From positions 32,405,501-32,469,500 of the forward strand of contig NC_090997.1 of NCBI RefSeq assembly GCF_041146395.1: 64,000 nt of DNA. Reading direction: 5' to 3'. The first letter of the stretch is position 1. Every line of letters begins with the position of its first letter. The stretch comes from Eulemur rufifrons (lineage: Eukaryota > Chordata > Mammalia > Primates > Lemuridae). The notes below the pieces were generated by a model. That model was not told the DNA's origin. It did not search any database and saw nothing but the letters and a program-made list of their open reading frames with translations. The translations under genes and the position numbers were made by a program. This document shows, one piece after another, positions 11,604 to 26,902 of this stretch.

Positions 11604-12259
11604 ATGTCATTATGTAATTGGCCCCATAAGCAAGAAAACATTTTTTTAAACTTTTTTTGGTAGTTCTCTTGTTTCAAATTCCCAAGCCTGTGAGAACTTT
11701 GTAACTTTCTGTTGCACTGATGCATTTCCTTTTGAGTTTCTTTCCCAGAAAGGATGAACCTCCTTGCAGTCACAAGGGAACTACAAAGCCTTATACCCCA
11801 TGTTTGTCCAGAGAAGACAAGATAAGTGATACCCCATCATGGATTGTGCCCAAGGACCTACTGAGCCTATGCCCAAGGCTGAAAGAATGACCATTGTTAA
11901 CCCCTAGCTCATTATAATGCTAAAATCCCTGGCCTGGGAAGAACTCATATGCCATTTTTTGATCATGGTGTACATATATATATATACTAGCATGATTTCT
12001 CACTGCACTTGCATGCCCTACACTCCACCCCAAAAACGTGATGATGCTCTCACTCCTCATACATTATTCATTTCACCTCCAAAAAAACCCCTGATCCTAT
12101 TGATCAGAGAGACGGATTTGAGGCAGTTCATATATCCCCTTCTCAGTAGACACATCCACTGTAATAAATCCTTTCTTCCTTGACAATCCTCATTGTCTCA
12201 ATAATTGGTTTTCTGTTCAGTGAGCAACCTTAAACCCTGCCTTCTGGGTTCGTTAGCAG
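11604..12259 (+). mobile_element. Solo LTR of an endogenous retrovirus (unclassified), inserted in the old L1
   Basis: A 656-bp segment splits the antisense L1 and is bounded by the 6-bp direct repeat TTACCT (11598-11603 and 12260-12265). It contains an AATAAA at about 12160, followed by a short R/U5-like segment and a 3' end …ttcgttagcag. TG and CA lie one base inside the duplication boundaries. No internal viral genes are present. The family is not assigned. Confidence 0.65.
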
Positions 12260-14199
12260 TTACCTTACCAGTGTTTTTATTTGTTCATGTGTATTAGAGT
12301 TACTGTCTAGTGTCGTTTCACTTCAGCCTAAAGTACTCCCTTCAGTATTTCTTGTAGTATTCCATGTGCTACTAATGAATTGTATTGGTGTTAATTGGGA
12401 ATATCTTCATTTCTCCTTCATTTTTTGAAGGATTGTTTTGCTGGATACAGAATTCTTGGTTGACAGTTTTGTTTTGTTTTGTTTTCCCCTTTCCTTCTAA
12501 CTTTGAATGTGTCATTCCACTGCCTCTGGCCTCCAGGGTTTCTGATGAGAAATTAGCTCTTAATCTTATCAAAGATCTCTTTTTAATAATGGTACTTACT
12601 TTTGCTGCTCTCAAGATTGTCTCCATCTTTGGCTTTTAGCTTATTATGATGTGTCTAGGTGTGGATCTCTTTGAGCTTATATCCATTGAGCTTTCTGAAA
12701 TTCACTGAGCTTCCTGGATGTGTAAAGTTTTCCATTCAAATTTGGGAAGTCTTCAGTTATTATTTCTTTAAATATATTTTCTGTACCTTTCCCTCTTTTT
12801 TTCTGGGACTCACAGTATGCATATTGGTACATTTAACTCGTGAGACTCTAAGGCTCTGCTCACTTTTCTTCATTCTTTTTTCTTTCTGTTCCTCAAACTG
12901 AATCAACTCAATTTACCTATGTTTCAAGTTCACTTATTCTTCTGCCTATTCAAATCTTTTCTGAGCCCCTCTAAAGAAATTTTTGCTCCTGTTAGTGTAC
13001 TTTCCAACTCCAGCATTTCTGTTTAGTTCTTTTTCAAAAAACATAATTTCTATTTCTTTATTAATCCTCTCTATTTGTCAGACATCATTCTCATATTTTC
13101 CTTTATCTATTTAGTCATTGTTTCCTTTAGTTGATTGGATATATTTAAATATCTTATTTAAAGATTTTGTCTAGTAAGTCCAATATCTGGACATTTTCAG
13201 GGACAATTTCAGGGAAAGTTGACTGCTTTCTCTTTTGTGTATTGGCCACACTTTCTTGTTTCTTTTCATGTCTTGTAATTTTTTTGTTGCTGAGTGTGGC
13301 CACCGAAGTCTATGCTCAGTTAGCTTAGAGGTCAGCTAAATATTGGACACAGATTTCCTTAAATGCCTGCTACCAAAGAATCTGTCTTTGCCAAGATGTT
13401 CTGTGTTCATATTGGGTATATTTTCAACACTCAGCCAGGCAATTTACAACTCTGGCTTAGCCTTCACTTCCTGATTGCACAGACTCAAGATCAGCTAGAG
13501 GGGTAAACCAAGGGCTCTGTAAGGTTTTTCTTGAACACGTACATAGCCCAGGGCATGCACACAGCCCTACACATCCACGTGGCATTCTAGATTCCCAGAA
13601 ACATATTAGAGCTTTCTATAGACCCCTATGGAATAAAATACTTCCCCATTTTTTAAGTTTTTGCCAAGCTTGTTGTACATCACAACTGTTTTCATTGCCT
13701 CAGGGAGCTGTGATGACAAATAATCACAAGTTGTTTTGGAAAAATGCCCCCAGGGAAAAGGCTGTTTGCACTGGGTGAGCTCTAAGTGAGATCAGATAAA
13801 GACAATGCTTTTGAGCAGGGTTTTCTAGGGAAATGCTAGACAGATCAAATAATGACAATTCTCTTAGAATGGATCTTTGAATTAGTTCCAATGTGTTCTG
13901 CCCTTCCAGTAGTTAGGCTATGGTTTTTAAGGCTACCATGAAGCTGGAGAGAAGGAGGTGGGAATAGGGTAAGTTGACACATTACAATACTCACTGTTCT
14001 TGCTAAGATTTAGCCAGTTTTTTTTTTTTTTTTAAATAAATACTCCCCAGATTGTTACATACCTTTGGTTAATTTCCATAGTTCTGAAAAAGTTGATTTT
14101 GACAAATTTTGCCAGTGTTCTCATCACTTTTATGGAAGAGAGAATATTCGGAGTCCTTACTCTGTCATTCCCAGTGACATTACTGCCTTTCTCTTTTTG

Positions 14200-14737
14200 C
14201 AACCCCCAATCCCATTATCACCCCTAGAGATAATAAGTGGCAGCTACCCTAATGTAGGGCAGGAAGGTACTTAAGCACTTTTCTTCATAATCGTGTACTT
14301 TCTAGCCCTGGCATTTTATAACTATCCAACTGAAAAACAAATATGTTAATAGTATTGTTTTAGGAATCATTTCTACTAGATTTAAATCAAATGTAGAAAG
14401 CAGAAAAGAGGGCTATATAAAAGGAATGTGTTTTTTGCTTATTTACTCTCATCTCTAAATTGCCACTGTTTCCTGCAAGTGTTCCACTATAGATTTTCAT
14501 GGTTCTAAGACTCAATGCTTACATGTCATCAAGTGTTCTTTCACAGCCATGGTAAAGACTCCTTCCCAACTGCCATTTCTTAATGGGTAGACAGAAATAT
14601 AGTTTCCCACATTTACTTCTAATTATAATTTAGAATCATTTTCTTCTGGTGCAGAAGAGAAATGAAAAGCATGTCTTGGTTGTTAAATAGGTCTGTTAAT
14701 CTACTCCAGAATACTGACTGAAACTTTATGATTGCTT
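14200..14737. other. Intron 2 spacer, nothing recognised
   Basis: Apparently single-copy intronic sequence; no gene signal seen. Confidence 0.4.
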
Positions 14738-14751
14738 CAGGGTGAAACTTT

Positions 14752-15086
<335 letters not shown>

Positions 15087-15101
15087 CAGGGTGAAACTTT
15101 T

Positions 15102-15831
15102 TAAAAAAAATTACTGTCTAGTTTTAAAAAATCCTCAAAAGTTATTTAGCAGCCATCATTCTTCATGGGAAAAAATAACACACTCTGCATTTCTAAGAAG
15201 TATTCTTTATTTAATCTATAAACATTTCATTTAAATTTCTACTCTGAAAACAAAAATGCATCATTGAAAACTAAATCTTCTAAGGAAACAATTAGGATGA
15301 TGAACAAGGATGGAAAACTTGATCCTAATAACCAAATATAATTTAAGGGGGCTCATTAATTGAATATTGAAAATATTCATGAATGATCTTCTAGTGGGCA
15401 TGCCTAACATTGAAGTTTGGTGGGGGAAATGGTTCTATTAGCTCAACAGCCAAAAAGACTATGATGGGAAATAAACCACTGTATGTGCTGGGAATGGCGG
15501 AATCAACATGCTTCACACTGTGTGAGAGCTGCTGTTTCATACTCTGTTTCACGTTTGCAATTGTCTAGTTTACATTCTCCATGGTCACACTAAGCCACTT
15601 AGTCCAACTGAGAAAACACAGCAGAACAGGGTGGAGAAGGTACTTATGCTCTGGTCCTCAACCCCTGTGATTACCAGGGAAATAATTTTTTAAATAATTA
15701 TTCTTCAAGGATTCACTAATGAAGCTGTTACTCTTATATCACCTCCTGCTTTCATATGGAAGCTATGTTGGTTTCTGATGTGAAACTTTTAGAAGTTTCC
15801 TAAAGACCTATTTTAATAAAATAGTGTGGCA
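15102..15831. other. Intron 2 spacer, nothing recognised
   Basis: Apparently single-copy sequence without exon or repeat signals. Confidence 0.4.
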
Positions 15832-16075
15832 GTATAGGAGAGTAGTTGAGTGAAGGCTTTTAACTTAGAGGGCCTGGGTTCAAATCCTTGCTCTGCCACT
15901 TACTATTAAAGTGACTTGGGGAAGTACTTTAACTGTTCTGTGCCTCAGTTTCCTCAAATGTAAAAAATGGAGATGTTTTCCTATTATAAGGTTTTTGTAA
16001 ATCTTAAATGAGCTAACACATATAAAGCACAAAAAACAGTACCTGACACATTAAGCATTCTGTGTTAAGCACAAT
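15832..16075 (+). repeat. MIR SINE
   Basis: Well-preserved MIR order: 'ggcctgggttcaaatccttg', 'ctctgccacttac', 'tgcctcagtttcctcaaatg', 'aaatgagctaacac', and a 3' segment with 'acctgacacattaagc'. Confidence 0.9.
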
Positions 16076-16184
16076 CATCAAAAAGAGATCTTTCTTATTC
16101 ACCGATCTGGTTCTAAATAACTTCTTTATATTATTCTAAATAATGTTACCTTTCATTTTTCATGTTCCCTTTGACATTATTCAC

Positions 16185-16500
16185 TCATTCAAACAATCTT
16201 TATAAGTATCTTGTTTGTCTTTAGCGGTGGTGACAAAATACTGAATAAGACACGGTCCCTGCCCTCTGGCAACTCCTAGTCCCATTAAAAGAATAGATGT
16301 GGCATAGCTGTGTCACAAATGCTACAACAGATAAGTAGAGAACTTCGGGGGCACAGGAGTTGGAGAACCAAATGTTGTCTGACTGGAATAAGGAAGGTTA
16401 CAGAGATAGAGTGAAATCTGAGATGGATTTTAAAGTGCTTGAAGCATTATCCATCCACAAAGAGGGAAAGTAGTTTTGAGGCCGAGTATTAGGCTGGAGC
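16185..16500 (+). repeat. Ancient interspersed repeat, family not assigned
   Basis: The phrases 'cactcattcaaacaatcttt' and 'gacacggtccctgccctctg', and a later 'gaaatctgagatggatttt', belong to a common old mammalian repeat ('…gggatacagtgaacaa…ccctgccc…'). I cannot name the family with confidence. Confidence 0.45.
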
Positions 16501-16544
16501 ATCGACGGGTGACAAGCCTGTAAAGCTGCTTATGTGCAGGACTC

Positions 16545-16630
16545 TGCACCCCACTTACTGAGCTGCACACTTTAAAATGGTAAAAATGGTAAATGTTATG
16601 CTATGTATATTTTACCACAATAAAACTGCA
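16545..16630 (+). repeat. L1 3'-end fragment
   Basis: The block 'ttttaccacaataaaac' preceded by 'acactttaaaatggtaaaaa' is the typical 3' terminus of old L1 elements. Confidence 0.6.
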
Positions 16631-16683
16631 TTCCCAATGAATACGGGCAATCTTTTCACTTACATTGTTGGTGATGCTTTTCA

Positions 16684-18590
<1,907 letters not shown>

Positions 18591-18639
18591 ATTTGAAATA
18601 GCTTTATGTGGATGCAGATTCAGGCATTCACAGACCAGC

Positions 18640-18790
18640 AGGAACTTTTGCACTTATCCTCTCTCATCTGAACCTCACCATCACCCAGAAGGCAGCTGAT
18701 ACGATCCCTAATCTACAGGTGAGGAAACGTATTTCCCTAGATCTTCAGGTTGTACAGCCTGCTTGTGTCCGAGTGGTCCTGGGGGTCAGT
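18640..18790 (-). repeat. MIR-like fragment (antisense)
   Basis: 'ctctcatctgaacctcacca' through 'cccta…tctacaggtgaggaaac' corresponds to the MIR 3' core in reverse complement. Confidence 0.55.
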
Positions 18791-18944
18791 GATTCTCGTA
18801 CTCCACAGGTGCCTGCGTGGACCTGACCACTATGATAATCAAACAAAGCACTGATCCAATTCGTCAAAACAAATGCGTGAGCCAACCGAACACAAAGATA
18901 GTCTGATCTTGTTTCTTGCTTAAGAGACATAACATTCATGGAGT

Positions 18945-19100
18945 GTCCACAATGTTCTACTGGATGCTTTGTATGTGATGTCTGATTTTGTGAAGAATTT
19001 CATTTTTCCTATTCTACAAATGAACAAAATAGAGGCTCAGAGACCAAGAACTCGGTCACTTGGCGGTAAGTGGGTGAGTTGAGGTTCAAGGCAAGTTGGG
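18945..19100 (-). repeat. MIR fragment (antisense)
   Basis: 'attctacaaatgaac', 'gaggctcagagacc' and 'ggtcacttggcggtaagtgg' form the reverse-complement MIR core. Confidence 0.7.
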
Positions 19101-19104
19101 AGGT

Positions 19105-19335
19105 ACCTCTGTAGACACACTGATCTGACGCTGAATCCCAGCTCTACCGCTTCATCACTGTGCTGCCCTGGGCAAGCCGCCTGGCATGGCTAGGACTCTG
19201 GTTCCTTATATTTAAATGTGAATAATAAAACTAGCATATCTTTCACAAAGTTGAGGATTAAATAAGAAAGCACATGAAGTACCTATGAATGCCTGACGCC
19301 TGGTAAGTGCTCAGCAAACAGTATATAATTACCGA
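19105..19335 (+). repeat. MIR SINE
   Basis: Plus-sense MIR order: 'ctgaatcccagctctaccgc', 'gggcaagccg', 'gaggattaaataagaaagca', 'ctggtaagtgctcagcaaac'. It forms an inverted pair with the preceding antisense MIR. Confidence 0.8.
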
Positions 19336-21290
19336 GTCTGTTGGACTTTCCTGATATAAAGAAAACTTTAGGTTTTCAAAAATTTTAATCTTGAATGAAT
19401 GTTTTATTCCATTGAAATCTTGAGTGAACTCCAGTATGTAAAGGCAGAGCTGGTAGAACTGAAGTGGGATGGAGCCCTGGAACCCCTCTCTCCCCTTCCC
19501 TAGCAGCCCTTGGAGGGCTCCGTGGATCCCTCCCCCTCTACCCCCATCCCACCTGGCCCCATCTCCAGCTGCTCCAGAGAAAGCTCCCTGGTCCTGAGCA
19601 CTCAGATGCACGGGTGCTCCCCATCCCAGCCCAGCCATGGCCACAGCACGTGTTCACAGGCCAAGTCTCTAGAATGCCCTTCATTCTGGAAATGGGTAAG
19701 ACATGAGCAGCAGGCTTGCCTGTTGTCCCCAAACTCTACCATCATCCCTGCAGGTCTGTAAGTGGTTAGGACAGAATTACCGCCCCCTGCCAGCTGCGGT
19801 CCTCTCCCAGTGACAATCACACTGCACTGACCCAAGGACAAAGTCCCAAGCTGGTCCCCAAACCCTGCACTAAAAGGCACCATAAGACACATCAAATCAC
19901 TCTACTGAGAACATTCAGTAACTTTATCATTGTCATACAAAACATTCATCCATGGAAAACAGCACACCTAAATTACAAATGACTCCCAAGTGACAGGAAG
20001 GTCACTCCCTCCCTTTTCTTGCAGTATTTACATTCACGAAGCAAGGTAAAACTGTGACAGAATTTTGACTCTGCTCATTTGGCTTTGATGATCGTCTGAT
20101 CCAGGTTGGACTGAAGTTTATCACAGCACTATCTACCAAGAAAGGATTTGCCAAGTAAATTAACGCAGGCAAAATTCCTTGTCAAAGAAGGCCCTGAACA
20201 ACTGTTATTTCCACGTCTCTTCAGAGAGTCCACAGAGAGAGAGAGTTTTAGTGATCTACCTAGAATTATTCCTTGGCCCTCTCCAATTCCATAGGCATCA
20301 GTTATAATCATTAAAAAAAAAATGTTTGCCTGGTCAAGTGGCAGTGAGGATAGACACTCTGGGATAGGGCAATTACACAGCCCGCTTGCAGGCTGCGGCT
20401 GTCCCAAGGCTAGGACCAGGGCTGGACCCGGAGCAGAGGACAGGACAGCCCGGGCTGGTCTGCAGGAGGCTGCATTCTGGGCAGGTGAGCACGGAGCTGA
20501 TGAAGCGCCAGCAATGACAGTGAGAGATATAATGTCACTGTGCTAAGTGCTGCGGAGCCTGAGAGCACGGGGTGATGGTGGGGCAGAGGGCTGTCTTACT
20601 CTGGGCTGTCAGCACAGGCTTCCCTGAGAAGGTGGCCTGAAGCTGAGACCTGAAAGATGAGCAGGGCTGAGCCTGGAGTGAAGGGGACGATGTGCTGGAG
20701 AAACTGACCTTCGTCCCCAAAGACTGGGTAGAGGGGAGCGAGGCTGACAGGGTGGGCAGGACTTGGCGGGCTGAGAGCTGTGAGCAAGGGATGGCCAAAG
20801 ATCCGGTTTGCATTCCCGAAAGATCCCTCCCACTTCTCGGCAGTGGGCGCTGGAGAGAGCAGGTGTGGATGCAGGAGGCCGGGCAGGCGCCGACACTGTC
20901 CTCCTCCCTGCCAGCCCCTCCAAACTCCACGGTCCTCCGCCAGGACAACACTGCCACAATGAACCCAGAGCCTGGAAACTTTAGTCAGGTAATGTGATTT
21001 ATTCCCCCCTAATACGCAGACTCTTATTTTTACCCAACTGGTGCTCTGAGTAACAGAATGTTCTAATTACACCAGATCACCATATTTTCTGCACATAAAT
21101 TACAACTCAAAGGATAATACAAATTACACCAATTAAAACTCAACCAAACTTAAATGTAATACATCAGTTATCACCATTCTCTACAACAGAAAAGGTGTTA
21201 CAAAGATCTAAATGTCTGCTGATTTATAAGCATAATCTGAAAAGGCTTGTTAAAATTTTATAGGTCCCTAATAGCTGTGGTATTTAAGCC
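19336..21290. other. Intron 2, largely unassigned, one old repeat
   Basis: The part at about 20540-20700 ('…gagacctgaaagatgagcag…') resembles the ancient family seen at 16185-16500. Several overlapping open frames of 60-140 codons on both strands reflect higher G+C, not a gene; none has a known domain. Confidence 0.4.
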
Positions 21291-21299
21291 CTCCTCGCC

Positions 21300-21770
21300 C
21301 CTCCCCCCCAACCCCATTACCCTGTACGCAGATGGCCCAGCCCCCCTCCCCCTTGCATCTGGCACCTGCCGCCATGTGGTTTTCAAACCGTCCTTCTGAT
21401 CCCATCAGTCCTCTACTTGACAAATTTCAGACTCTTCAATATCCACAGAGATGAAGACAAATGTCTCATCCCACAATCAGCCCTCACCCTCCGACCCCAG
21501 CTTGCCCTTCCCCAGAGAGCCACACACCCCCTGGATTTCCCAGTCCCAGAACACCCCCCCACACACACCGGCCGTGCCCCTGGCCTGTCCTGCCTGGGCC
21601 TGGCGCTGAAGGTGCCTCTCCGGTGCTACCTCTTCCACACACCTGTCCTGAACCTCCCCCGTGGCGGTTCTGTTTTCTCTTTAACTGTGACCCCCAAACA
21701 TTCCATTTGTACTGCATTTTCTATCTCATGATATGGTTGGTTATGTACTTATTAATAAAATAGCCCTCCT
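21300..21770 (+). repeat. L2-like LINE fragment
   Basis: C-rich plus-sense sequence resembling the L2 3' region ('…ctggcacctgccgcc…', '…ctgaacctcccccg…', '…actgcattttctatctcatg…'). It is diverged, so this is a tentative call. Confidence 0.45.
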
Positions 21771-24113
21771 CCCTCTGCTAGATCCAAAACTCCCCGCCAG
21801 CGGCCATACATTTCCTACAGTTCTAAGCTCAGTAAGTGACTATGGAATTCTGTCAAATGTTACTTCCCCCTCTCCGTTAACATTTGGTGTATGGGCAACT
21901 CCAACAACTGGCCCTTCTGCCTTCTCAGCAAGTGGTTTCCTTACCGATCTCACCTTTGGCCTAGGAGTCAGAGGTGATTCTGTCCAGGTGAATCTGTCCA
22001 TCTAAGGTCCTGATCCCCTTCCTTTGCTCTCCTTTGGGACTTCTGACATTTTTTTCTCTTACAACTTCAACTTCTTCTTCTCCATCCCTATTCTCCTACC
22101 CCTTGAACTGCCACCGTCTCCCTTCCCTTCTCGTTGCTGCCACAAGTCTGGGAAGAGCTGTCTCCTGGCCCCTACTCCCCACTCCTACCCTAGCCCTGCC
22201 ATCTGCCCACTTCCCCCAGAGGTCTCCAGCAACTAGAAACTACCACTAGCTGGAAAGACAGCACTAAGCCACAGGGTAAGGATGAGGTGTCACCAGAGAG
22301 AAGGGCATACACAGGGTGGGCCCCTTCAACAATCCTTAGAATCAGAACTTATCAAAATCACACAACCTTCGAGTTGGAGGAGACCTCAGCCATCATTGCA
22401 CCCTTCCTCTTCCTAACCCACACCGCCTGGCCACTCAGCTCCACACCGTCCCCTATGATCGCTGTCCTGCCAAACGGAAGCCCCTCGATCCTTCCACAGA
22501 TCGAACTTCTCCTCCCTCTTCGCTCTGCTAGAAACCTAATGTTCCTCAGGCAATTCTGCTTCCGGCTCTCACACTGCCACACTCGCCAAAACCCCTTCTC
22601 CTTCCACATGAAATACCCAACAGCCGAATGACTTCATGATTCACTCACCTCTTCTCTCCAGCAACAATTGTCACTGTCTGCCCCGACACCCTCTTCCAGG
22701 GCCTTACCTCCTTCCCCAGCTCCTCCCCTGCAGCCACTTTAAATGACTGTCCCCAAGAGGCAACACAAGGCCGCCACAGAATCTCCCTGTGAGGGCTCAT
22801 CCAATCCCAGGCTCCGACACATCCTTGTCCACAGGACTCCAGGCCAGAAAATGAAGTCTTCCTGGATTTCTCATCTGTGAGGAAGGGCACAGAAGACCTA
22901 GGTTCTCCCCAGCTGCCCCCACAGCCCTCCTCCCCCATATGTTTCTTCATTTGGTGGGTCCTAATTTGTATCCTTTATAATATACATTATAGCGATTAGC
23001 ACTTTTCTAAGTTCTGTGAGTCATTCTAGCAAATTATCAGACTGGGGGGGGAGGCGGGGGTGGGGCTAGGCAGAAATGCAGGTGGCCTGGGAGTCCCCCG
23101 TGTGGCTGGCTTCCGAAGTAAGGGCAGTCTTGTTGGAAACCGTGCTAAGCTGTGGGGTCTGCACCAACTCCGGGGGGTTGATGCCAGGATTTAACTGCAG
23201 TACACCTAGTTGTGTCTCCACCAGAATAGCGTAACTATGTGCACCATGAACTGGACTGCGAACCATATATATTGTCATTCAGGGAGCACAGGGCCCTGCC
23301 TGCCACCTCCTAGAGTCAATAGTAAGGTGCACGCCAATGCTGAAAATCCCTAAAAATTATCTCAGCCTTAATTTCTGAACTTGAACAAATTTACAGCTTC
23401 TGGCGAGGCTGAAGATTACTTTAAGCTCATTTCTTTCAAGAAATGGTTCTTATTTACACCTTCCTGGAAATGGCCAAAGTGAATCTGTCCCTGAAAGTAG
23501 TTCCCTGCCTTCCGAACAGAGCTAAAACCTTCGTGTGGACTGCCTTACTTTTACCCAATCACCAGTGCGGGGTGCAGGCATTGAAGCTGGAGGCCCAAGC
23601 TAGCAGAAAAGTTCCAGGGTCTGCCTGGCTTGGCAGAGCAGCTCACCACTGATCAGCCACAAAAGCCAAATTCATGCTGCGGCGGGGCTGTCTCCCGTGT
23701 TTTCCTTCCACCTTGTGGGTGGATATATTAATTATTTAAAGTAGTAATCATTAGAAATTTGTTTTTGTTATCCAGTGGGACAGAAATAATCTGTACGTCT
23801 GCCATTAACATCGTACGCACGAGATAATTTCAAAGTATTGTTTCATGTCATCTGAGAGCAAAATTTCAGCATTGGGCAAGTCCAAGATGGCAATAAAAAG
23901 AAAGTGTAAGAACTGCATGAATGGTGTGAAACATCGTAGTTTCACCGTCTGGCACTCAAATGAGCTCCCCAGGGCTGGGCTGTGAGATGACTTAACAGAA
24001 ATACGACAGGACAGGCCCTGAGGTGCTTCCACCCAACGTGCTCAGACCCACAAGGCAAGACACCTGTGGAAATGTTACAGTTTAGCTCTTTAAGTTTCAT
24101 TTTTAAGATTTTG
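21771..24113. other. Intron 2, no gene; pyrimidine-rich and G-rich stretches
   Basis: Pyrimidine-rich DNA at about 22020-22220 and 22500-22760, and a G-rich run at 23043-23065. No splice-bounded coding segment or clear repeat family was recognised. The open frames lack any recognised product. Confidence 0.4.
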
Positions 24114-26562
24114 AGGGAGAAGGGGGCGAGATGGCTGACTAGAGACACTAGTCACCAGATCGTATCAGAGAAATGGAAAACTTTTAGATGAAAAAAACAA
24201 AACAAAAACAAAAATATAGCTCAGGTGTAATTATGAGGGAAAAAGGCCAGAACCTACTGGAGATCCCCCAGGAGAAGGTTGTGGAGCTGAAAAAGAAGGA
24301 GCAAGATGTCGGCAGAGATCAAACCCTGAGAAATGTGGGAGTCCTGTGGAAAGAGTAGGTGGGGGTTTTGTTTCTCCTTCCCTCACACCTCTAGCAGTCA
24401 GCAGGCTCCCAAGGTGCTGGAGAGCTTTCCTACCCTCACAAGCCCAAAAGCCGCTGCTGCCAATGAACTAGAAGCTTCTTGAAAACAAAGCCCCCTCAGG
24501 GTCGCACCCCATTATCACAGACCGGAGCAGAGCCAGCAGAGCCCAGAAGGCAGGCACCATACTGCTTCTCCACCCATCCTGTGCTTTTGTCCTCCCCAGG
24601 GAGCTTCAGCCGCTGTTTTTGTGCCTTTTGTCTTCACAAAAAACATTTCCCAACTCCAGCTCAGACTGTGGTGGCCACAGGGGCCAAGGGTCCTGGGGGA
24701 ACTGTGTGATCCCAGAGCTCAGACATTCCTGGTGGGCTGCCTTCTGGGGAGAGGGGCAAAGGGGACCAGAGTGCCAGCTCTCCTCCATTCAGACTCTTTT
24801 CCTCCCTCTCTACTCCCCTGCCCACTGCTGCTGAGTGGCATGGGTGCCCCAAGGGACAATTGAGACAATATTCTCAGAAGTAGCTCCTTCTTCTCTGTTG
24901 GCACAGCCACTACATGGAGGCTCCCACAGAGAGTAGTGCTCACACCTTTCCTCTTAAAGACCTGCAGCGAACCAAGGGGTGCTTAGACTGTGAGCTCTCT
25001 CCACTGCTGCTTGCCTGGCTGCTCCAGAAGAGTATGACAAACCCTGAAATGGAGGGACATTAAGCCTACTTGAGCACTCCACAGGCAACTCAGGACACTT
25101 CTCCCTGGCACCATCAGGAATTGAACTTGGGGGGCCAGGGGACAGGCTTGCAGGCTGGATCTCATTTCCCCAGGACTTGATCAGGTTGCTCGGGGCACAG
25201 AGGGGAGATTTGTGAACTAATCTTGGGAGGTGAGGGAGCCTATGTGGGCAGAACTAAGAGAAGACTGTAGTGTGGGTCTGAGCTACAGTGCACTCAGGAA
25301 GCAACCCTCCCTCTACAGGAAAGGCATGCTTTCCCTCAGAGGTGGGATCCTGGACAAGGAAGCTCCTAGGCTGCGACGACATAACTGGTAAGCTCAGCTA
25401 GCTTGGGCTGCTACTTCCAGTCAGATGATGGAAGGACACCTCAGGCAGGGGAGGAGGGAGAAGAGTGAAACCCACTCCTGACATTCGGACTAGGAATCCC
25501 AGATGGCCCCTCCCCAATAAGCAGTTATGGCTTGGTGGGGGCACTTGAGCCCCTCCCTGGTGGTCTTCCCCAGTAGCCTAGGAGCTGACCATTGACCCCT
25601 GCCAAGAAAGCTCTTGGGCCAACCTTTGGGAAGACTGAATGCAGGCTCAACCAACCCAGCCCTGACTAGCCTCATTCCTCAACCAATCTCTGCTATGGTG
25701 GAGAATAAGGAGTCCCCAGGAAGCTCCAGAGCCCCACTCACCACCTGGGGCATTTGAGTGCTTCTTCTGAGAGGCTAGCACTGGTCACAGGTCCCAAGAA
25801 ACAACACTGCAGCTGGCTTTTTCCTGCAAGTGCCATCTGCAGGCAAGGAGGACAACTTGTCTAACCTATTACAGAATTTACTGCCTCACTCATACAGGAC
25901 ACGGCTAATTCTTACCCACAAGCATCACCTACTGTCTCAGAAATTAAATAGGGCATCCCAATATAATTCAAACTGTTAAGAAGATCACAGGGCTGGGGAA
26001 AAAGAAAGAAATTCAAAGATTTCCACCTTCCCTTGTTAACAAGAGACATGGAATCTGCCCAGGCACATAGTACACCACTGCTCTAGCCGACAAATAACTA
26101 GCAATTCAGAAAACCACCACACTAAGACTATCTATAACTAAAGTACCCATCCAGAATCTAGACCCCCATTCAAGTCCCCACAAGCAAACCCAAAGGTCCT
26201 TACCCAACTTATGCTACAGGCACACCCTTAAGAGAGTGGGAAAGCCCCGTATAAACAAAAGAAAACCCAAATACAAGAAGTAAGTGACAACTGCACCAGA
26301 TGAGAAGGAATCAGTGTAAGAACTCTGGAAGTATGAAAAATTAGAAGGAAATGACCCTGGCAAATGACACCAGCTCTCTAGCAAGGGATCCCAGCCAAAA
26401 TGAAAATACCAAAATGGCAGAGAAAGAATTCCAAATATGGATTGTAAGGAAGCTCAATGAAATCCAAGAGAAAATGGAAAACCAACTCAAAGAAACCAGG
26501 AAAACAACTCAGGAAATAAATGAAAAATTTACTAAAGAGATAGACATATTTAAAAAAAAATA

Positions 26563-26902
26563 GGCCGGGCGCGGTGGCTCACGCCTGTAATCCTAGCACT
26601 CTGGGAGGCCGAGGCGGGTGGATTGCTCAAGGTCAGGAGTTCGAGACCAGCCTGAGCGAGACCCCGTCTCTACTAAAAATAGAAAGACATTATATGGACA
26701 CCTAAAAATCTATATATAGAAAAAATTAGCCGGGCATAGTGGCGCATGCCTGTAGTCCCATCTACTCGGGAGGCTGAGGCAGTAGGATCGCTTAAGCCCA
26801 GGAGTTTGAGGTTGCTGTGAGCTAAGCTGACGCCACGGCACTCACTCTAGCCTGGGCAACAAAGTGAGACTCTGTCTCAACAAAAAAAAAAAAAAAAAAA
26901 AA
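26563..26902 (+). mobile_element. Full-length strepsirrhine-type Alu inserted in L1 ORF1 region
   Basis: It starts ggccgggcgcggtggctcac, has both monomers with the long A-rich linker, and ends in a poly-A tail. The flanks repeat aaaaaaaatag. The uninterrupted L1 sequence is visible in the related copy at about 44095-44125, which confirms the insertion point. Confidence 0.96.

Larger units (their letters stand above)
8100..14200 (-). mobile_element. Old, nearly full-length L1 (L1M-type), sense on minus strand, with three later insertions
   Basis: Antisense L1 sequence runs almost continuously: the 3' part of ORF2 at 8140-8260 and 8370-9520, RT/EN region at 9670-11000, ORF1/5' region at 11000-11600 and 12266-13300, and 5' UTR-like sequence to about 14200. 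It is interrupted by an Alu-derived fragment (about 8270-8370), an Alu monomer (9525-9661) and a solo LTR (11604-12259). All frames are broken, so it is a fossil. The 5' boundary near 14200 is the least certain. Confidence 0.75.
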
